NCBI GenBank assembly: GCA_002778785.1
Contig: PEZS01000002.1
Location: 39,108-103,107 of the forward strand
Origin: Bdellovibrionales bacterium CG10_big_fil_rev_8_21_14_0_10_45_34
GTDB lineage: Bacteria > Bdellovibrionota > Bdellovibrionia > Bdellovibrionales > 1-14-0-10-45-34
Direction: 5' to 3'
Length of the DNA stretch: 64,000 nucleotides
This document shows positions 26,801 through 36,100 of this stretch, in pieces; positions within the stretch are counted from its first letter, which is position 1; each line of letters starts with the position of its first letter. The notes below the pieces were generated by a model. The model saw only the letters and a list, made by a program, of their open reading frames with translations. It did no database searches and was not told where the DNA came from. The translations under genes were made by a program, and so were the position numbers.

Positions 26801-27049
26801 CGACCTCATTGACTTTAAGTTGGGCAGCGATCTTAAGGCATCTTCTAAAGGTGTAGCGATCAATCGCTCGATCTCCGTTGCCGACGCCGAGGGCAACTCT
26901 GCCGTTACAACAATCGATCGCGAGTCAAAGGGTGGGTGCAGATCTTTTTTAATGTTCAAAAGTACAAAGACACCGACAAGGATAATGCCGACCGCTAAAA
27001 AATTAACGAGCTTCGAATCGTTGAGAAAGTAATCAAGGGCTCTTTTCAA
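23849..27049 (-). CDS. RND-family efflux permease
   Basis: About 1066 residues with the twelve-helix RND layout: one N-terminal helix, a large periplasmic porter domain, six helices, a second porter domain and five more helices. Helix 4 has GILVDDAIIV, the paired Asp residues that carry protons, and helix 10 has GVAVNDSIVMVHRI. It belongs to the AcrB/HAE-type branch and exports drugs or lipidic molecules. The TTG at 27049 overlaps the TolC-like TGA and lies five bases after a G6 tract; a TTG at 27064 is an alternative. No membrane-fusion protein gene lies nearby. Confidence 0.9.
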   Translation of the reverse strand: MKRALDYFLNDSKLVNFLAVGIILVGVFVLLNIKKDLHPPFDSRSIVVTAELPSASATEIERLIATPLEDALRSLPNLKSMRSTSSAASVRIEMDFPYSVENMLEVVEEARQKIEEIGFKLPQNVRKIRVEQNKTREIYLASYVFLGLDSKNDQHRMAVKKIERKLSTSDGVARVDAYIPGRDIFIEIDQQKLKMLELTILQVRKAISDNLTSAPVANLYFEDGGTVSVSLSEPKFDLKKLRDIPIESNRTGQSIRLEDLAKVDYKLPPESMVWLYYGDDAVWIQMFKSVEGDSFSTLEKLNKKIEEAKKDLPEGVTLVSVGDGPQFLLSQLSVLKTNGVVGFLLVLIVLMLFLSFRVALITAWGIPLAYAGTLLLMNALGMAVDLLTLIGMIVVVGILVDDAIIVSERYTTLRSEGLGPYESARQASRELIVPVSGTILTTIAAFLPVLFLKSSMTQFLAPIPIVIGAALIVSWFESFFLLPNHLAHFVKTPPRDRSKRLFESFRRVYTNGLQRALRFRYLVLLGSLLFIVGSGWVVAKKLQHSFNISIGSEQVRVYFVLKHTESLAQTRQLLQPMVSSIVESSRDVSESIFVPIGGLWRNGEEFKGPQYGQVIVNIDAEALWPSRVKKKLVESLNEISKGWNQDIFEEIAIEERKRGDEGVAKNLVSVTAEGSDAGALRKFREEISQQNLSGITYYKDRSKKSTPQWIFYPDEAALAKYNITRSDLTQSLAPVFTPSEVSRQIVNDEEVVLYLETQGANERAVVENIDTIKIMGKFGRPVSLNQLGHWELHEELKELKREGGSRIEQAQFEFDSATLNAESAKLELAKLVDQIKDRFAGLNVRVEDGNRSETENRNWSLEVLATCLVLVLTILFLTFRSLTTGMIVALPIPLAVSGVFWVLWAHGHTLTIMSIIGLLGVIGVAVNDSIVMVHRIREVSRGKPTFREAVVTGAPDRLRAIFLTSVTTWAGVFPTAYGLFGESATAQPITFSLGWGLVVSTLSTLFVLPCFLVVNDESKTLLSRAVQKIVSRFKSPSAAGLVVERPARGRPTSGVTEGAATPPAIN

Positions 27050-28551
27050 CTTTGCCCCCCGCAAATCGGCTGCTCACTTTTATCTTGGACCAACATAGTA
27101 AGTAAAGACGCCCAAAGCTCCGAAATTGCTAGTAGACGATCCACGCTTTGTCTTACGAATTGGTCGCGATAGTTCAAATAATCTGTGTATTCCATTTGAC
27201 CGCGAAGTAGCCTTGCCATTGCGACAGGCACCTGCGAGGAAGCAAGCGTTCTTCTTTCATCGAGCAATTTAATTCGCTCTTTGAGAGTTTGAATTTTTTG
27301 AATAGCTATGGCGATTGCCTGGGCAACCTGCCGCAATTCCCGCTTCATGAGTTCTTCTTTTAATAGTTTATTTTTGTACGCATGTGCTTCATCACGGGAC
27401 GGCTCCTTGTCAAAAATTGAAAAGTCCATCCCGATTCCTACCTTTACGACATCTTCTCGAAAACCAATATCGATATTAGAAAGGTTACTGCCGCCCGTAT
27501 TTACTACCGACCTTTGGTTCCCTTCGCTTCGAGATGCTTCGGCGAAAAGATCCACTTTTGCTCTCGATGCACTTCTAACGGATTCATATTGCTTTTCAGC
27601 TTGCTGTGCCTCCATGTTAGCGGCTTGTACGCCTACAGTATCTTGTGCTTCTAACTTCGGCACGTTCAAACTCAAGAGAAAACTCTCAGGGCTCTCGAGC
27701 GAACCCATGTGACTTTCATAGAAGGACTTTAGCTTTGTGAAGGCGTTACGTTTATTTTGATCTGCGATTAGCCAGCTTTCTTTCGATCGATTGGCATCAA
27801 TCCTAGCGCTGCTCCAAGCTAGCCGCGACAATAGCCCCTGCTGAAAGGCCTGTTTAACAGCTGCTTCGGCCCTATCTGCATCTTTAAGGAGATTCTCTTC
27901 GAGTTTAAACCTTTGCTCAGAAACCCATGCATCAACAAAAATGCTGACCCCATCGAGACACGCCTGCTTGCCAGCAATCCGCGCTTTCAGCGTGTTTGCC
28001 TTATAAAGAAACTCTGCAGCTTCGAGTTGCATCCGATCACTGAAGCCAAAACCGTTTCGCCACAACGACTGCGTGAGACGAGCAGAACTACGGTTTTCGA
28101 CGAAGTAAAGAGACGGATAAGAGCCGTCATTAAAGAACTTTTCAAAGTTGAAATCTAAAGTTGTTCCAGTGGGTAGACTTTGACTAACTCCAATGGAGGC
28201 GTCGTGCACATTGCCCATTATCGCCTGAAACTGGGTTGAAGATTCTTGGTGACTGGTTCCGCCGCCTACCCTTAAGCGTGATTTGTAGAGGTTGTCTGAT
28301 CTCTCAAAGTTTAGAGTCGCCATCTCATAGTTGAATTCGCTGATTTTAAGGCCTTCCGCCTTGATTAAATACTCTTTCAAAAATTCTTGTAGATCTAGCT
28401 TAGGTGCACTCGCTGGATTTTGATTGGATGGACTCGCTTGATTTAGCTTAGTTGCACTCGCTTCTGCCTCGGGTTTAACCCCGGGGCCTTTTTCAGCCAT
28501 AGCATGCTGCGCTGTTAGAATCAGGAGGGCCAGTACGATGTGACCAAACAT
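27046..28551 (-). CDS. TolC-family outer-membrane efflux protein
   Basis: About 501 residues from the ATG at 28551, which starts a normal signal peptide (MFGHIVLALLILTAQHAMA); an open frame extends 24 codons further but without one. Two repeats of long coiled-coil helices with short beta strands (for example GVSQSLPTGTTLDFNF and VGIGMDFSIFDK) give the TolC trimer pattern. It is coupled to the RND permease by overlap and forms the outer-membrane channel of that pump. Confidence 0.85.
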   Translation of the reverse strand: MFGHIVLALLILTAQHAMAEKGPGVKPEAEASATKLNQASPSNQNPASAPKLDLQEFLKEYLIKAEGLKISEFNYEMATLNFERSDNLYKSRLRVGGGTSHQESSTQFQAIMGNVHDASIGVSQSLPTGTTLDFNFEKFFNDGSYPSLYFVENRSSARLTQSLWRNGFGFSDRMQLEAAEFLYKANTLKARIAGKQACLDGVSIFVDAWVSEQRFKLEENLLKDADRAEAAVKQAFQQGLLSRLAWSSARIDANRSKESWLIADQNKRNAFTKLKSFYESHMGSLESPESFLLSLNVPKLEAQDTVGVQAANMEAQQAEKQYESVRSASRAKVDLFAEASRSEGNQRSVVNTGGSNLSNIDIGFREDVVKVGIGMDFSIFDKEPSRDEAHAYKNKLLKEELMKRELRQVAQAIAIAIQKIQTLKERIKLLDERRTLASSQVPVAMARLLRGQMEYTDYLNYRDQFVRQSVDRLLAISELWASLLTMLVQDKSEQPICGGQS

Positions 28552-28623
28552 GAGATTTTCTACCGGGGAAAACCCCGAGACAACACTCTGTTCGGTCTGA
28601 ATTGTAAAAAATACATCCACCAA

Positions 28624-28708
28624 AGGTACCTGCTTCCCGCGGGTAGCTTGCGTGTGTCAAAAACCCGATTATTGATGCGCTATTGCTACCATTGGGAAGC
28701 AGGTACCT
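28624..28708. repeat. Long inverted repeat at the end of the M28 gene
   Basis: A 14-bp sequence at 28625-28638 is perfectly repeated in inverse at 28694-28707 (GGTACCTGCTTCCC and its complement), with one more pair outside and a further 6-bp match inside (GGTAGC at 28642-28647, GCTACC at 28685-28690). The loop is about 37 bp. The right arm encodes the last residues of the M28 peptidase. No T-run follows. Confidence 0.8.
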
Positions 28709-30035
28709 CATAAACTGAGTTTTCAGTTTCACGGGAGTTAGCAAGCTCTAGCGCAAACCCTACTGCCAGCTTAGAGAAAATGGCTGCATGCTCAAAGCTA
28801 GACTCGGCATTAATTTTGTCGTTAGGCGTATGAATCAACTTGTTCATATGTTTTAACGACGACTCCGTTGGAAACACCGACGGGAATCCGTTCTTGTACC
28901 ATGAAGCGTGGTCGCTACATCCGTACCGACACTGACTTTCCTCAATTCTCGCTTTAACATACTCATCATTTACACGCGCCAAAACAGCTCGGAGCCACGG
29001 ACTTGTGAAGTCAGAAATCGAAGTTATCGTGCCCGCGCCAAGCCCCGGATACATGACCATGTCTAATTGCAGGGCTCCAACAACATTCTTATTTTCGCGC
29101 TTGTGATCTTCAGCAATATCTTGAGATCCAAATAAGCCTACTTCTTCAGCTGCGTACCAGTAGAAGTCGACTGTACGGCGAGGAGCTGGTGCCGAAAGCA
29201 ATACGCGAACAGTCTCAACCAGCGCAGAAGAACCAGATGCATTGTCGTCGGATCCAGGAGCGGGCTCACTAGCCAACACTCCGCCGAGCTTCCAGTAAAC
29301 GCTATCTAGATGGCCACCTAAAACAACATGTTCGTCAGCAAACACGCTACCCACAAACCTTACGTGAACCGACTTTTGAGTAGTCTTTTTGTGCTCAACA
29401 AGCCCAACCTTCACATCTTGGCGCCCCGAGGCGCGCACCATCTGCTCCAACATATTTTTCATGTCTTCGACGTGAACATTATTCTGTTCACCCTTGTGAA
29501 ATCGCGTGGAGTAACCAGATAGCCATTCTACCTTTTCTTTAATATTTAAGGGCTCCACCTGATCCACGTAAGACTGAACATTCAAGCCACTGTTGAAACT
29601 CATTTTACTAAGGTAAGCGCCGTCTCTGAGTGCCTTTTGCAAGTCTAAGTCTTTTCGGTGCCTTTCAATAATAGGTAGAAAGAACGAATGCACATCGGTT
29701 GATTTTAGTGTAGCAAGCTCGCCCACGATAGTGTATCCGCCACATCGACCGAGCTCGTGCGCTCGTGTGCTAATGGCAATCATCTGCGCTGTATTAATGC
29801 TTGCGAGCGCCACTTGTGTTTCTGGCTCAAACGCTAGCGGAGTGATTGAAAGATCCTTTAAGATTTGAAGATCTGTTGCAATCACTCGACCTTCAAACTC
29901 TTCGATGTCATCGGGCAAATGTGCCGAACTTGTTAAAGGCATGATCAGACTCAACGATAACAACGTCATAAAAAGCGCCGTAATCCGGCTTGTTCCTCTC
30001 AGCAATTGTCTAGATGTAAGCTGCGTGTGTAACAT
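28686..30035 (-). CDS. Secreted M28-family zinc aminopeptidase
   Basis: This 449-residue protein has a signal peptide (to about residue 38, ending LTSSAH) and the M28 zinc-site motifs in order: GGHLDS, DDNASGSSALVE, YAAEEVGLFGS, LDMVMYPG and a terminal HTPND. These supply the His/Asp/Glu ligands and the catalytic Glu of the leucine-aminopeptidase-like group. It should degrade peptides in the periplasm or outside, in line with a proteolytic lifestyle. The ATG follows a strong GGAGGGGG site. Confidence 0.9.
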   Translation of the reverse strand: MLHTQLTSRQLLRGTSRITALFMTLLSLSLIMPLTSSAHLPDDIEEFEGRVIATDLQILKDLSITPLAFEPETQVALASINTAQMIAISTRAHELGRCGGYTIVGELATLKSTDVHSFFLPIIERHRKDLDLQKALRDGAYLSKMSFNSGLNVQSYVDQVEPLNIKEKVEWLSGYSTRFHKGEQNNVHVEDMKNMLEQMVRASGRQDVKVGLVEHKKTTQKSVHVRFVGSVFADEHVVLGGHLDSVYWKLGGVLASEPAPGSDDNASGSSALVETVRVLLSAPAPRRTVDFYWYAAEEVGLFGSQDIAEDHKRENKNVVGALQLDMVMYPGLGAGTITSISDFTSPWLRAVLARVNDEYVKARIEESQCRYGCSDHASWYKNGFPSVFPTESSLKHMNKLIHTPNDKINAESSFEHAAIFSKLAVGFALELANSRETENSVYEVPASQW

Positions 30036-30197
30036 GGTCCCCCTCCTTGGCGATCAACGGCCTCCCCACTGGCCTCTTCTTTGATCGGTATATCAAACAG
30101 GATTGGACTACCAGGTGCTGAAAGCTAGCTAGACTGGAAATTAGACAAGAAAATGGACCAAAGCCTACTGGCGCGCTCTACCAACGTAGTGAAATTT

Positions 30198-31019
30198 TTA
30201 TGCCCGGCGGGGCTTTCGTCTGAGCAGTGCCGTAAAACCACCGACGCCCCAGCCCTGCCAAGGATAAAGCCTGTACGCAAATGCGGCCGTCAGGCTGCTT
30301 TGAAAGTCACCGAGCTGAACGACCTCGACACTTTCTAAATCAGGAAACTTCTTTAGAGCCCACTCAATCACTTTTTCGTTTTCTTCGACGCTAAATGTGC
30401 AAGTTGAGTAAAGGATAAACCCACCTGAAACGACGCATTCGGCAGCTGAAGAGACGCATAGCCTCTGAATTTTAACCGACCGATCGATGTTGTATTTAGA
30501 AAAGCAGCCTTTACTTTCTTTACCCTTCATTACCAGCGTTTGACCACTACAGGGTGGGTCAACAACGACCAGATCAGCACTGTCGGAATACCTTGAAGCT
30601 AGTGTCCTCATATCGAGATGGGTGACTTCAAAGTTGCCACCATGGTGAACTGCTAGATTGTGCCTCAGCCGCGCCACCCTGGCCCTCGCGTATTCATTGC
30701 AAAAAAATTTAGCACTCTCAAACTTTCGAGAAAGCAAAATGCTCTTACCACCCGGGGCCGAACATAGGTCGATAACGGATTGGATATTATTCGGCACACC
30801 ATAATAGGCCGGTAGCACTTCAAATACGCTTGAGAGATCAAGGCCGTACTTTTGGTTGCCGTCACTCGGCTCGACTTGGCTCTGCCCGTTAAGCACAGGC
30901 GGATCAATAAGGACTTTGTGCGCGTAAATGGCCGAATCAAAGCATTCTTGTAGCTTCGATGATTCAGCTTCATCTAATTTGAGTTTGGTTGCGAGGCGGG
31001 CTATGGGTTCTCGTGACAT
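30198..31019 (-). CDS. RsmB/NOP2-type RNA m5C methyltransferase (short form)
   Basis: About 273 residues from the ATG at 31019; a TTG at 31049 is possible. Motif I is LCSAPGGKS, motif IV is DPPCSG with the resolving Cys, and motif VI is STCTFSVEEN with the catalytic Cys. The usual N-terminal NusB-like domain is absent, so this is the compact NOP2/NSUN-like form that modifies cytosine in rRNA or tRNA. It is divergent from metG with about 65 bp between. Confidence 0.85.
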   Translation of the reverse strand: MSREPIARLATKLKLDEAESSKLQECFDSAIYAHKVLIDPPVLNGQSQVEPSDGNQKYGLDLSSVFEVLPAYYGVPNNIQSVIDLCSAPGGKSILLSRKFESAKFFCNEYARARVARLRHNLAVHHGGNFEVTHLDMRTLASRYSDSADLVVVDPPCSGQTLVMKGKESKGCFSKYNIDRSVKIQRLCVSSAAECVVSGGFILYSTCTFSVEENEKVIEWALKKFPDLESVEVVQLGDFQSSLTAAFAYRLYPWQGWGVGGFTALLRRKPRRA

Positions 31020-31085
31020 CCTAGCTGAAGATAAGCTAGGATTGCACAATAAGAAAAACTTTTTTTAAGTCCTGGAGAAGCTTAC

Positions 31086-33116
31086 ATGTCTCGCAAGATT
31101 ATCGCTACATCGGCTCTTCCCTACGCAAACGGGGCCATACACCTTGGACACATCTTAGAGCATCTTGCCATGGACTACTGGATCCGGTTCCAGAAACTCA
31201 AAGGCAATGCGGCCTTCTACTTCTGCGCCGATGATACGCACGGAACGCCAGTTATGTTGAAGGCCAGAGAAATGGGAATGAGCCCGGAAGACTGGGTAAA
31301 AAAATGCCAAGCAGAACACCTAAGAGACTTTAAGGATTTTGAGATCCAGTTTGATCATTACTCTACCACACACTCAAGTGAGAACCGGAGACTGGCAGAA
31401 ACAATTTACCTAGGCGCCAAAAAGAATAACAACATTGCAACCAAAACAATTCAGCAACTCTTCTGCGAAAACGACAAGATGTTCTTACCTGATCGTTTTG
31501 TACGAGGCACTTGCCCGAAGTGCGCCTCAGAAAACCAGTACGGCGACGCGTGCGATAACTGTGGATCTACATACTCTCCTAAAGATCTCATCAAACCTCA
31601 GTGTTCAGTATGCGGAACTACCCCTGTCGACAGAGAGTCCGAACATGTTTTCTTTAAGTTGGGCGACTTTCAGGAGTTTTTAAAAGAATGGGTCCCCCAG
31701 CACACACCAAAAGAAATCTCAAACAAGATGAACGAGTGGTTGAGTGAACCTCTTCGCAATTGGGATATTTCTCGCGATGAGCCCTATTTCGGCTTTTTAA
31801 TTCCGGGTTATTCTGACAAGTACTTTTACGTTTGGGTAGATGCACCTATCGGATACATCTCAACTTTATCTGAGTGGGCCATTTCTCAAGGTAAAAAATA
31901 CGAAGACTTTTGGGAGAACGAAGAGTTCGAGATCTATCACAACATTGGCAAAGACATCGTGTATTTTCACTGTCTCTTTTGGCCAGCGATGCTCAGATCG
32001 GCGGGCTTTAGGACGCCCAATGAGATCATCGTCCACGGGTTTTTGAATGTAAACGGCGAGAAGATGAGCAAGTCAAAAGGGACATTCATCAACGCACGCA
32101 CCTACTTGAACAACTTAAACCCTCTGTTCTTGAGATACTATCTTGCTAGCAAAATGTCAGGTAGCGTGAGCGACCTTGATATCAATTTTGAAGACTTCAC
32201 TTCGCGCGTAAACTCCGAACTTATCGGCAAAATAACGAATCTTGGCTCGCGTAGCCTTCAAATGATCGCAAAAAGATTTGACTCTACTCTCGGCAAAATT
32301 CTGGATGACGACAAAAAGAAACTCCTTGAATGGCAGCGACAGGTAGACGATTTGGCTAAACTTTACGACGCTCGAGATTTCGCCAAGGTGATCGTGGGAA
32401 TTCGAGAAATTGCTGAGTCAGCTAACCAATATTTTGATTCGAAGGCACCTTGGAAGGGAACAGAAGCCACTCGCCTAAGTGATTTGTCTTGCTTGACTAC
32501 AGTTGCGAATTTATTTAGGTGGTTGGCCGTCGCATTAAGCCCAATCTTACCGTCCTACAGTGAGAAGGCGTTGGCCTTGTACGGTAAATCTCAACCGAAA
32601 TGGACAGATCTAAAGGACATTATAGAAGAGCAACAAGTAAAGGCTTACACTCACCTGATACAAAGAATCGAACCTGAAAGGATTCAAGCAATGATTGAAG
32701 AACAAAAACGAGAATATGAAGCCTCATTAGAAAAAGCGACTCCTGCTGCACCTGTCAAAGCAGCGACTGAGACTCAAACTGAAGGGGCGATGATCACGAT
32801 TGATGATTTTATGAAGGTGGATCTCAGGGTTGCGCGAATTGCCGAAGCTTCTCTGGTGGAAGGTGCTGATAAACTGCTAAGGTTAAAATTAGACTTGGGG
32901 CCACTCGGAGAGCGGCAAGTTTTCGCGGGCATTCGGGCTGCCTATGAGCCCGAGAAACTTGTAGGCCGTCATACGATTGTGGTTGCCAATCTCGCCCCTC
33001 GAAAAATGAAGTTCGGTATGTCGGAGGGAATGGTGCTTGCCGCCGGTGACGGAGGCGCTGATCTTTACATCTTTAGCCCCGACTCCGGTGCCAAAGCCGG
33101 TCAACGAGTAAAATAA
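31086..33116 (+). CDS. metG: Methionyl-tRNA synthetase
   Basis: This 676-residue class I synthetase charges tRNA-Met. The HIGH-type motif is HLGH in [10 protein letters not shown] (residues about 13-22), the zinc finger has CPKC, CDNC and further Cys pairs near residues 140-170, and the KMSKS motif is intact in GEKMSKSKG. The last about 110 residues are the Trbp111-like tRNA-binding domain ([11 protein letters not shown]), typical of the dimeric bacterial enzyme. The ATG follows GGAGAAG. Confidence 0.97.
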   Translation: MSRKIIATSALPYANGAIHLGHILEHLAMDYWIRFQKLKGNAAFYFCADDTHGTPVMLKAREMGMSPEDWVKKCQAEHLRDFKDFEIQFDHYSTTHSSENRRLAETIYLGAKKNNNIATKTIQQLFCENDKMFLPDRFVRGTCPKCASENQYGDACDNCGSTYSPKDLIKPQCSVCGTTPVDRESEHVFFKLGDFQEFLKEWVPQHTPKEISNKMNEWLSEPLRNWDISRDEPYFGFLIPGYSDKYFYVWVDAPIGYISTLSEWAISQGKKYEDFWENEEFEIYHNIGKDIVYFHCLFWPAMLRSAGFRTPNEIIVHGFLNVNGEKMSKSKGTFINARTYLNNLNPLFLRYYLASKMSGSVSDLDINFEDFTSRVNSELIGKITNLGSRSLQMIAKRFDSTLGKILDDDKKKLLEWQRQVDDLAKLYDARDFAKVIVGIREIAESANQYFDSKAPWKGTEATRLSDLSCLTTVANLFRWLAVALSPILPSYSEKALALYGKSQPKWTDLKDIIEEQQVKAYTHLIQRIEPERIQAMIEEQKREYEASLEKATPAAPVKAATETQTEGAMITIDDFMKVDLRVARIAEASLVEGADKLLRLKLDLGPLGERQVFAGIRAAYEPEKLVGRHTIVVANLAPRKMKFGMSEGMVLAAGDGGADLYIFSPDSGAKAGQRVK

Positions 33117-33254
33117 GCGAAGGGGCGTTTACGTATCACTATAGCCAAAACTCAAGCGACAATATCGGCATGTGGGTGACTCAGATATTCTAAGCCGTTA
33201 GCATTTGTTGTGCTTGTGGCGCAAACGATAGTTAAGTCAAGTTTTGAGCGTTTG

Positions 33255-36011
33255 TTACGGGTTGAATTCTCCAATGTCAGGATGAAGCGAAACTGGCCCT
33301 CTGTAGGGATGATAAATCGGTACTCGTCGAAAGCTGGTTGATGATCTTGACGAATAGGGAGCAAAACCTTTTGAGCGCTCATAGACGGCTTTGATGAGGT
33401 TGGCTGGAGATAGCTCTTCCAACTCGTAGGCACCTTCTGAACTCATGTCTCGCTTTTCAAGTATTGAAGTAACAAGTTGAGAGACGTACCCCGCCACAAT
33501 TGGAGCCGCCATGGATGTGCCACTCATTGGTCCAACGATAAACTGAGATTCTGCGCAATAGTTTTGTTTAGCGAGTTTATAAAGCAATTGATTAAAGGTA
33601 TGAATGTTTTCTAGCTCTTTCTCGTTCAGTGGATACTTGCCCTCTTTCGCCCTACTGACAACTGGTTCGAACAAAGCGTAGTCCTTAACAAAGTCCCCCG
33701 CGGTCAAGGCAGCGCCAGCGATAAACTCAAATCGAGTATCACTGCCGCTACAGTCAATCGAGCGAAGAGGTGCTACGACAGATTCCCCCAGTGCAAAAAC
33801 TTGATGAACTCCCGACACAAATTCTGGCATAATAATGTTTGTAAAAGAAGACAACGCCTCCTTTGAAGAAATGCTTCCCACACAAAGTACGTTCGTGTTG
33901 TTCCACAGTTGCGAACGAGACTCTTGAGACTCAGCATGCTGTTTAGGAGTTTCTTGCTTTTGAGTTGGTCGGGCATTCGAGTCTAACTTCAATAGGGAGT
34001 TTAACTTAAGGTTTGAAGACAAGTCGCATGGTATCGCCGAGCGCGTCCTGCCATCAATGCCAGAACCATCATTTCCAGCCGCAACAACAAACAAGGTTTT
34101 TGGTGCGTATTCTGTGATCGCTTCACGCAACTGATTTTTGAAATATTCAAACTGCAGGTAAATGATTGCTTTTCTTCTTTGCTCAGTCAGTTCAGGCGCA
34201 AAGGTCGAATCGACCTCTCTTAGGTATCCGTGACCCAAAGACATGTTTACGATTTTTACTTTCTTTTGGCCGTTGTACTTTATAGCTTGAACAAGCTGAT
34301 CAACAAACTGAAGCGACATCATCTGGTTTTCAGAGAAGTTATCTAAAAATTCGTCAACCCAGGCTATGACATCTTTTGCTTCGGGCTTACGTGAGGAGTT
34401 TTGAAACTCAGCCCTACTAGAAATGTAATCTAGAACACTCTGCGCCGACTCGCCCTCCAAAGCCCACCTGAGAAAATTTTCTTTGAAGTTTTGAATCGTA
34501 GGTCCATCTAACCTCTGACTCGTCTCTTTGGTGCTCACAATTACGCGTGAAGGGAGCACCATGGCCTTCTCGTTTTGGGCGAGCACCGTCGCCGCGACAT
34601 GTGTGCCGTGTTGATTCTCTGAAACTTGACTGGGCTCAAATAGGGCGGGGTGACTGCGAACCCCCAGCTTGTGTTGATAGTCTTCTCTGAGAGGCGCAGG
34701 CCGTGCTGCCAAAGAACAGGAAAATTCAGATGACTTTCGACCCTTAAATAGCCAATCATCTTGAACGGCCTGCTTTTCATACTTCACAACATTCATATTA
34801 GTCATGATCAAACTACCCCTGGAGGCAGTCGGCGAGTTGAGCTGAAGATTCAACAACTCAAGACTTACTCCCCTGATTGCCGAAATTTTCTCTAAAACGA
34901 GGCTACGAGACATCTCGGAGTCATCGAGTCGCATCCACCTTTCAAACTCCACTCCACTAAGTTTAAAGCAAAGCTGCTTACGCAGTTGGGTCAACGTGTC
35001 TACTGAAGGAAGCCTTCGTGTGTGCTCGTACCAAACTGTCTGCAACTTTACCAAAGACTCTTGCCTCTTTGTCTTTAGGTCGAAAACGGCATCTGGGTTT
35101 CTATAGACCTTGTAACTGACGTGGTTGTCGAGGTGAGCCAAAAACTCATTCCACCTTGGATGGTTCTGCACCACTTGAGTCAACAATTCCACAAAATCTA
35201 AAAATCCCTCAATTTCTATTAACACTGCTTTTGACGCATCTGGGCCGAAGTCAGGAGTGCCTAATGTTGGCTCCATTTCCCAAGGTAAGTCATGAATGGC
35301 CCGCTCTATTCCTTCATCGCGATAGCGTTGACCCTTTTTCGGATTTTCGGCACCTAGCTTTCTCAATTTATCTGCGCCTTTGTTCTTTAGATATTCCTCT
35401 CGAAAACTTTTTACAATTTCTGGCTGCTGCATCTTGAGAGCGATTCGAGCCAATGCGAAAACAGAAATTGCTTCCCGGTTGAGCTTACTGAAAAGGCTTT
35501 TTGAAAGAGACTCGTGGGCGCTGAGTTGTGTTAGAAAATGCGAGACAAACTCAGTATTGAATTCGGTCATTAAGGAGAATGGTTCTTCCGGTGCGCCTAT
35601 GATAATCCCGTCGCGAACGCCCTGTGCTCCAAAAGCGTAAAGAGACGCATCAAAATAGAGTGGGTATGGTAGTCTATCCGCCGCAAAGAAATCATACCCA
35701 ACTCCATCGGGTTGATTGCTCCCATTCCAGTCGTAGACAACACGTTCATTCAGAAATGGATGTAAGTAATCAACTCCCGAGTCGACGACTCCTACTGTGA
35801 CTCGGCCTCGTTGATCAAACCTCTTTTGCCATTGGTGCAGTTCAACCGAGGGATCAGGGTTAACAAGTTGGTCGAGGGATGCGGGAAGTTCGCCCTGAAA
35901 GATCTCACTTGGATCTTGCTCAGGAGTGCGGCAGGAAACCGCGGCGGCAACTGCTACAAAGAAAACGACGCCTCGAAAAAAGAAATGTTTGTTCGATTTT
36001 TGAAAATACAA
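33255..36011 (-). CDS. S8 subtilisin-like lipoprotein protease with a large insertion
   Basis: About 918 residues. A lipoprotein signal ends in AAVSC. The catalytic Asp lies in VVDSGVDYLHP (near residue 77), His in NQHGTHVAA (near 467), Asn in VVAAGNDGSG and Ser in SGTSMAAPIVAGY (near 832). In most subtilases Asp and His are 30-60 residues apart; here about 390 lie between. The start is TTG at 36011, four bases after nine Gs; TTG at 36026 is in frame upstream. It is likely exported and outer-membrane anchored. Confidence 0.85.
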   Translation of the reverse strand: MYFQKSNKHFFFRGVVFFVAVAAAVSCRTPEQDPSEIFQGELPASLDQLVNPDPSVELHQWQKRFDQRGRVTVGVVDSGVDYLHPFLNERVVYDWNGSNQPDGVGYDFFAADRLPYPLYFDASLYAFGAQGVRDGIIIGAPEEPFSLMTEFNTEFVSHFLTQLSAHESLSKSLFSKLNREAISVFALARIALKMQQPEIVKSFREEYLKNKGADKLRKLGAENPKKGQRYRDEGIERAIHDLPWEMEPTLGTPDFGPDASKAVLIEIEGFLDFVELLTQVVQNHPRWNEFLAHLDNHVSYKVYRNPDAVFDLKTKRQESLVKLQTVWYEHTRRLPSVDTLTQLRKQLCFKLSGVEFERWMRLDDSEMSRSLVLEKISAIRGVSLELLNLQLNSPTASRGSLIMTNMNVVKYEKQAVQDDWLFKGRKSSEFSCSLAARPAPLREDYQHKLGVRSHPALFEPSQVSENQHGTHVAATVLAQNEKAMVLPSRVIVSTKETSQRLDGPTIQNFKENFLRWALEGESAQSVLDYISSRAEFQNSSRKPEAKDVIAWVDEFLDNFSENQMMSLQFVDQLVQAIKYNGQKKVKIVNMSLGHGYLREVDSTFAPELTEQRRKAIIYLQFEYFKNQLREAITEYAPKTLFVVAAGNDGSGIDGRTRSAIPCDLSSNLKLNSLLKLDSNARPTQKQETPKQHAESQESRSQLWNNTNVLCVGSISSKEALSSFTNIIMPEFVSGVHQVFALGESVVAPLRSIDCSGSDTRFEFIAGAALTAGDFVKDYALFEPVVSRAKEGKYPLNEKELENIHTFNQLLYKLAKQNYCAESQFIVGPMSGTSMAAPIVAGYVSQLVTSILEKRDMSSEGAYELEELSPANLIKAVYERSKGFAPYSSRSSTSFRRVPIYHPYRGPVSLHPDIGEFNP

Positions 36012-36015
36012 GTTG

Positions 36016-36024
36016 CCCCCCCCC
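36016..36024 (-). repeat. Nine-base homopolymer (G9 on the coding strand) at a start site
   Basis: Nine consecutive C on the plus strand lie at 36016-36024, immediately upstream of the probable TTG start of the S8 protease and within the longer alternative frame. Such tracts are prone to slippage; change of length would alter ribosome-binding spacing or shift the frame. Confidence 0.8.
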
Positions 36025-36100
36025 AAAGTCTTACCTTTGATAGCGAACTTCTTCTGATTAGGGACCTTTTTCTTTCTGCAGAGGTAATTTTTTCACATGA

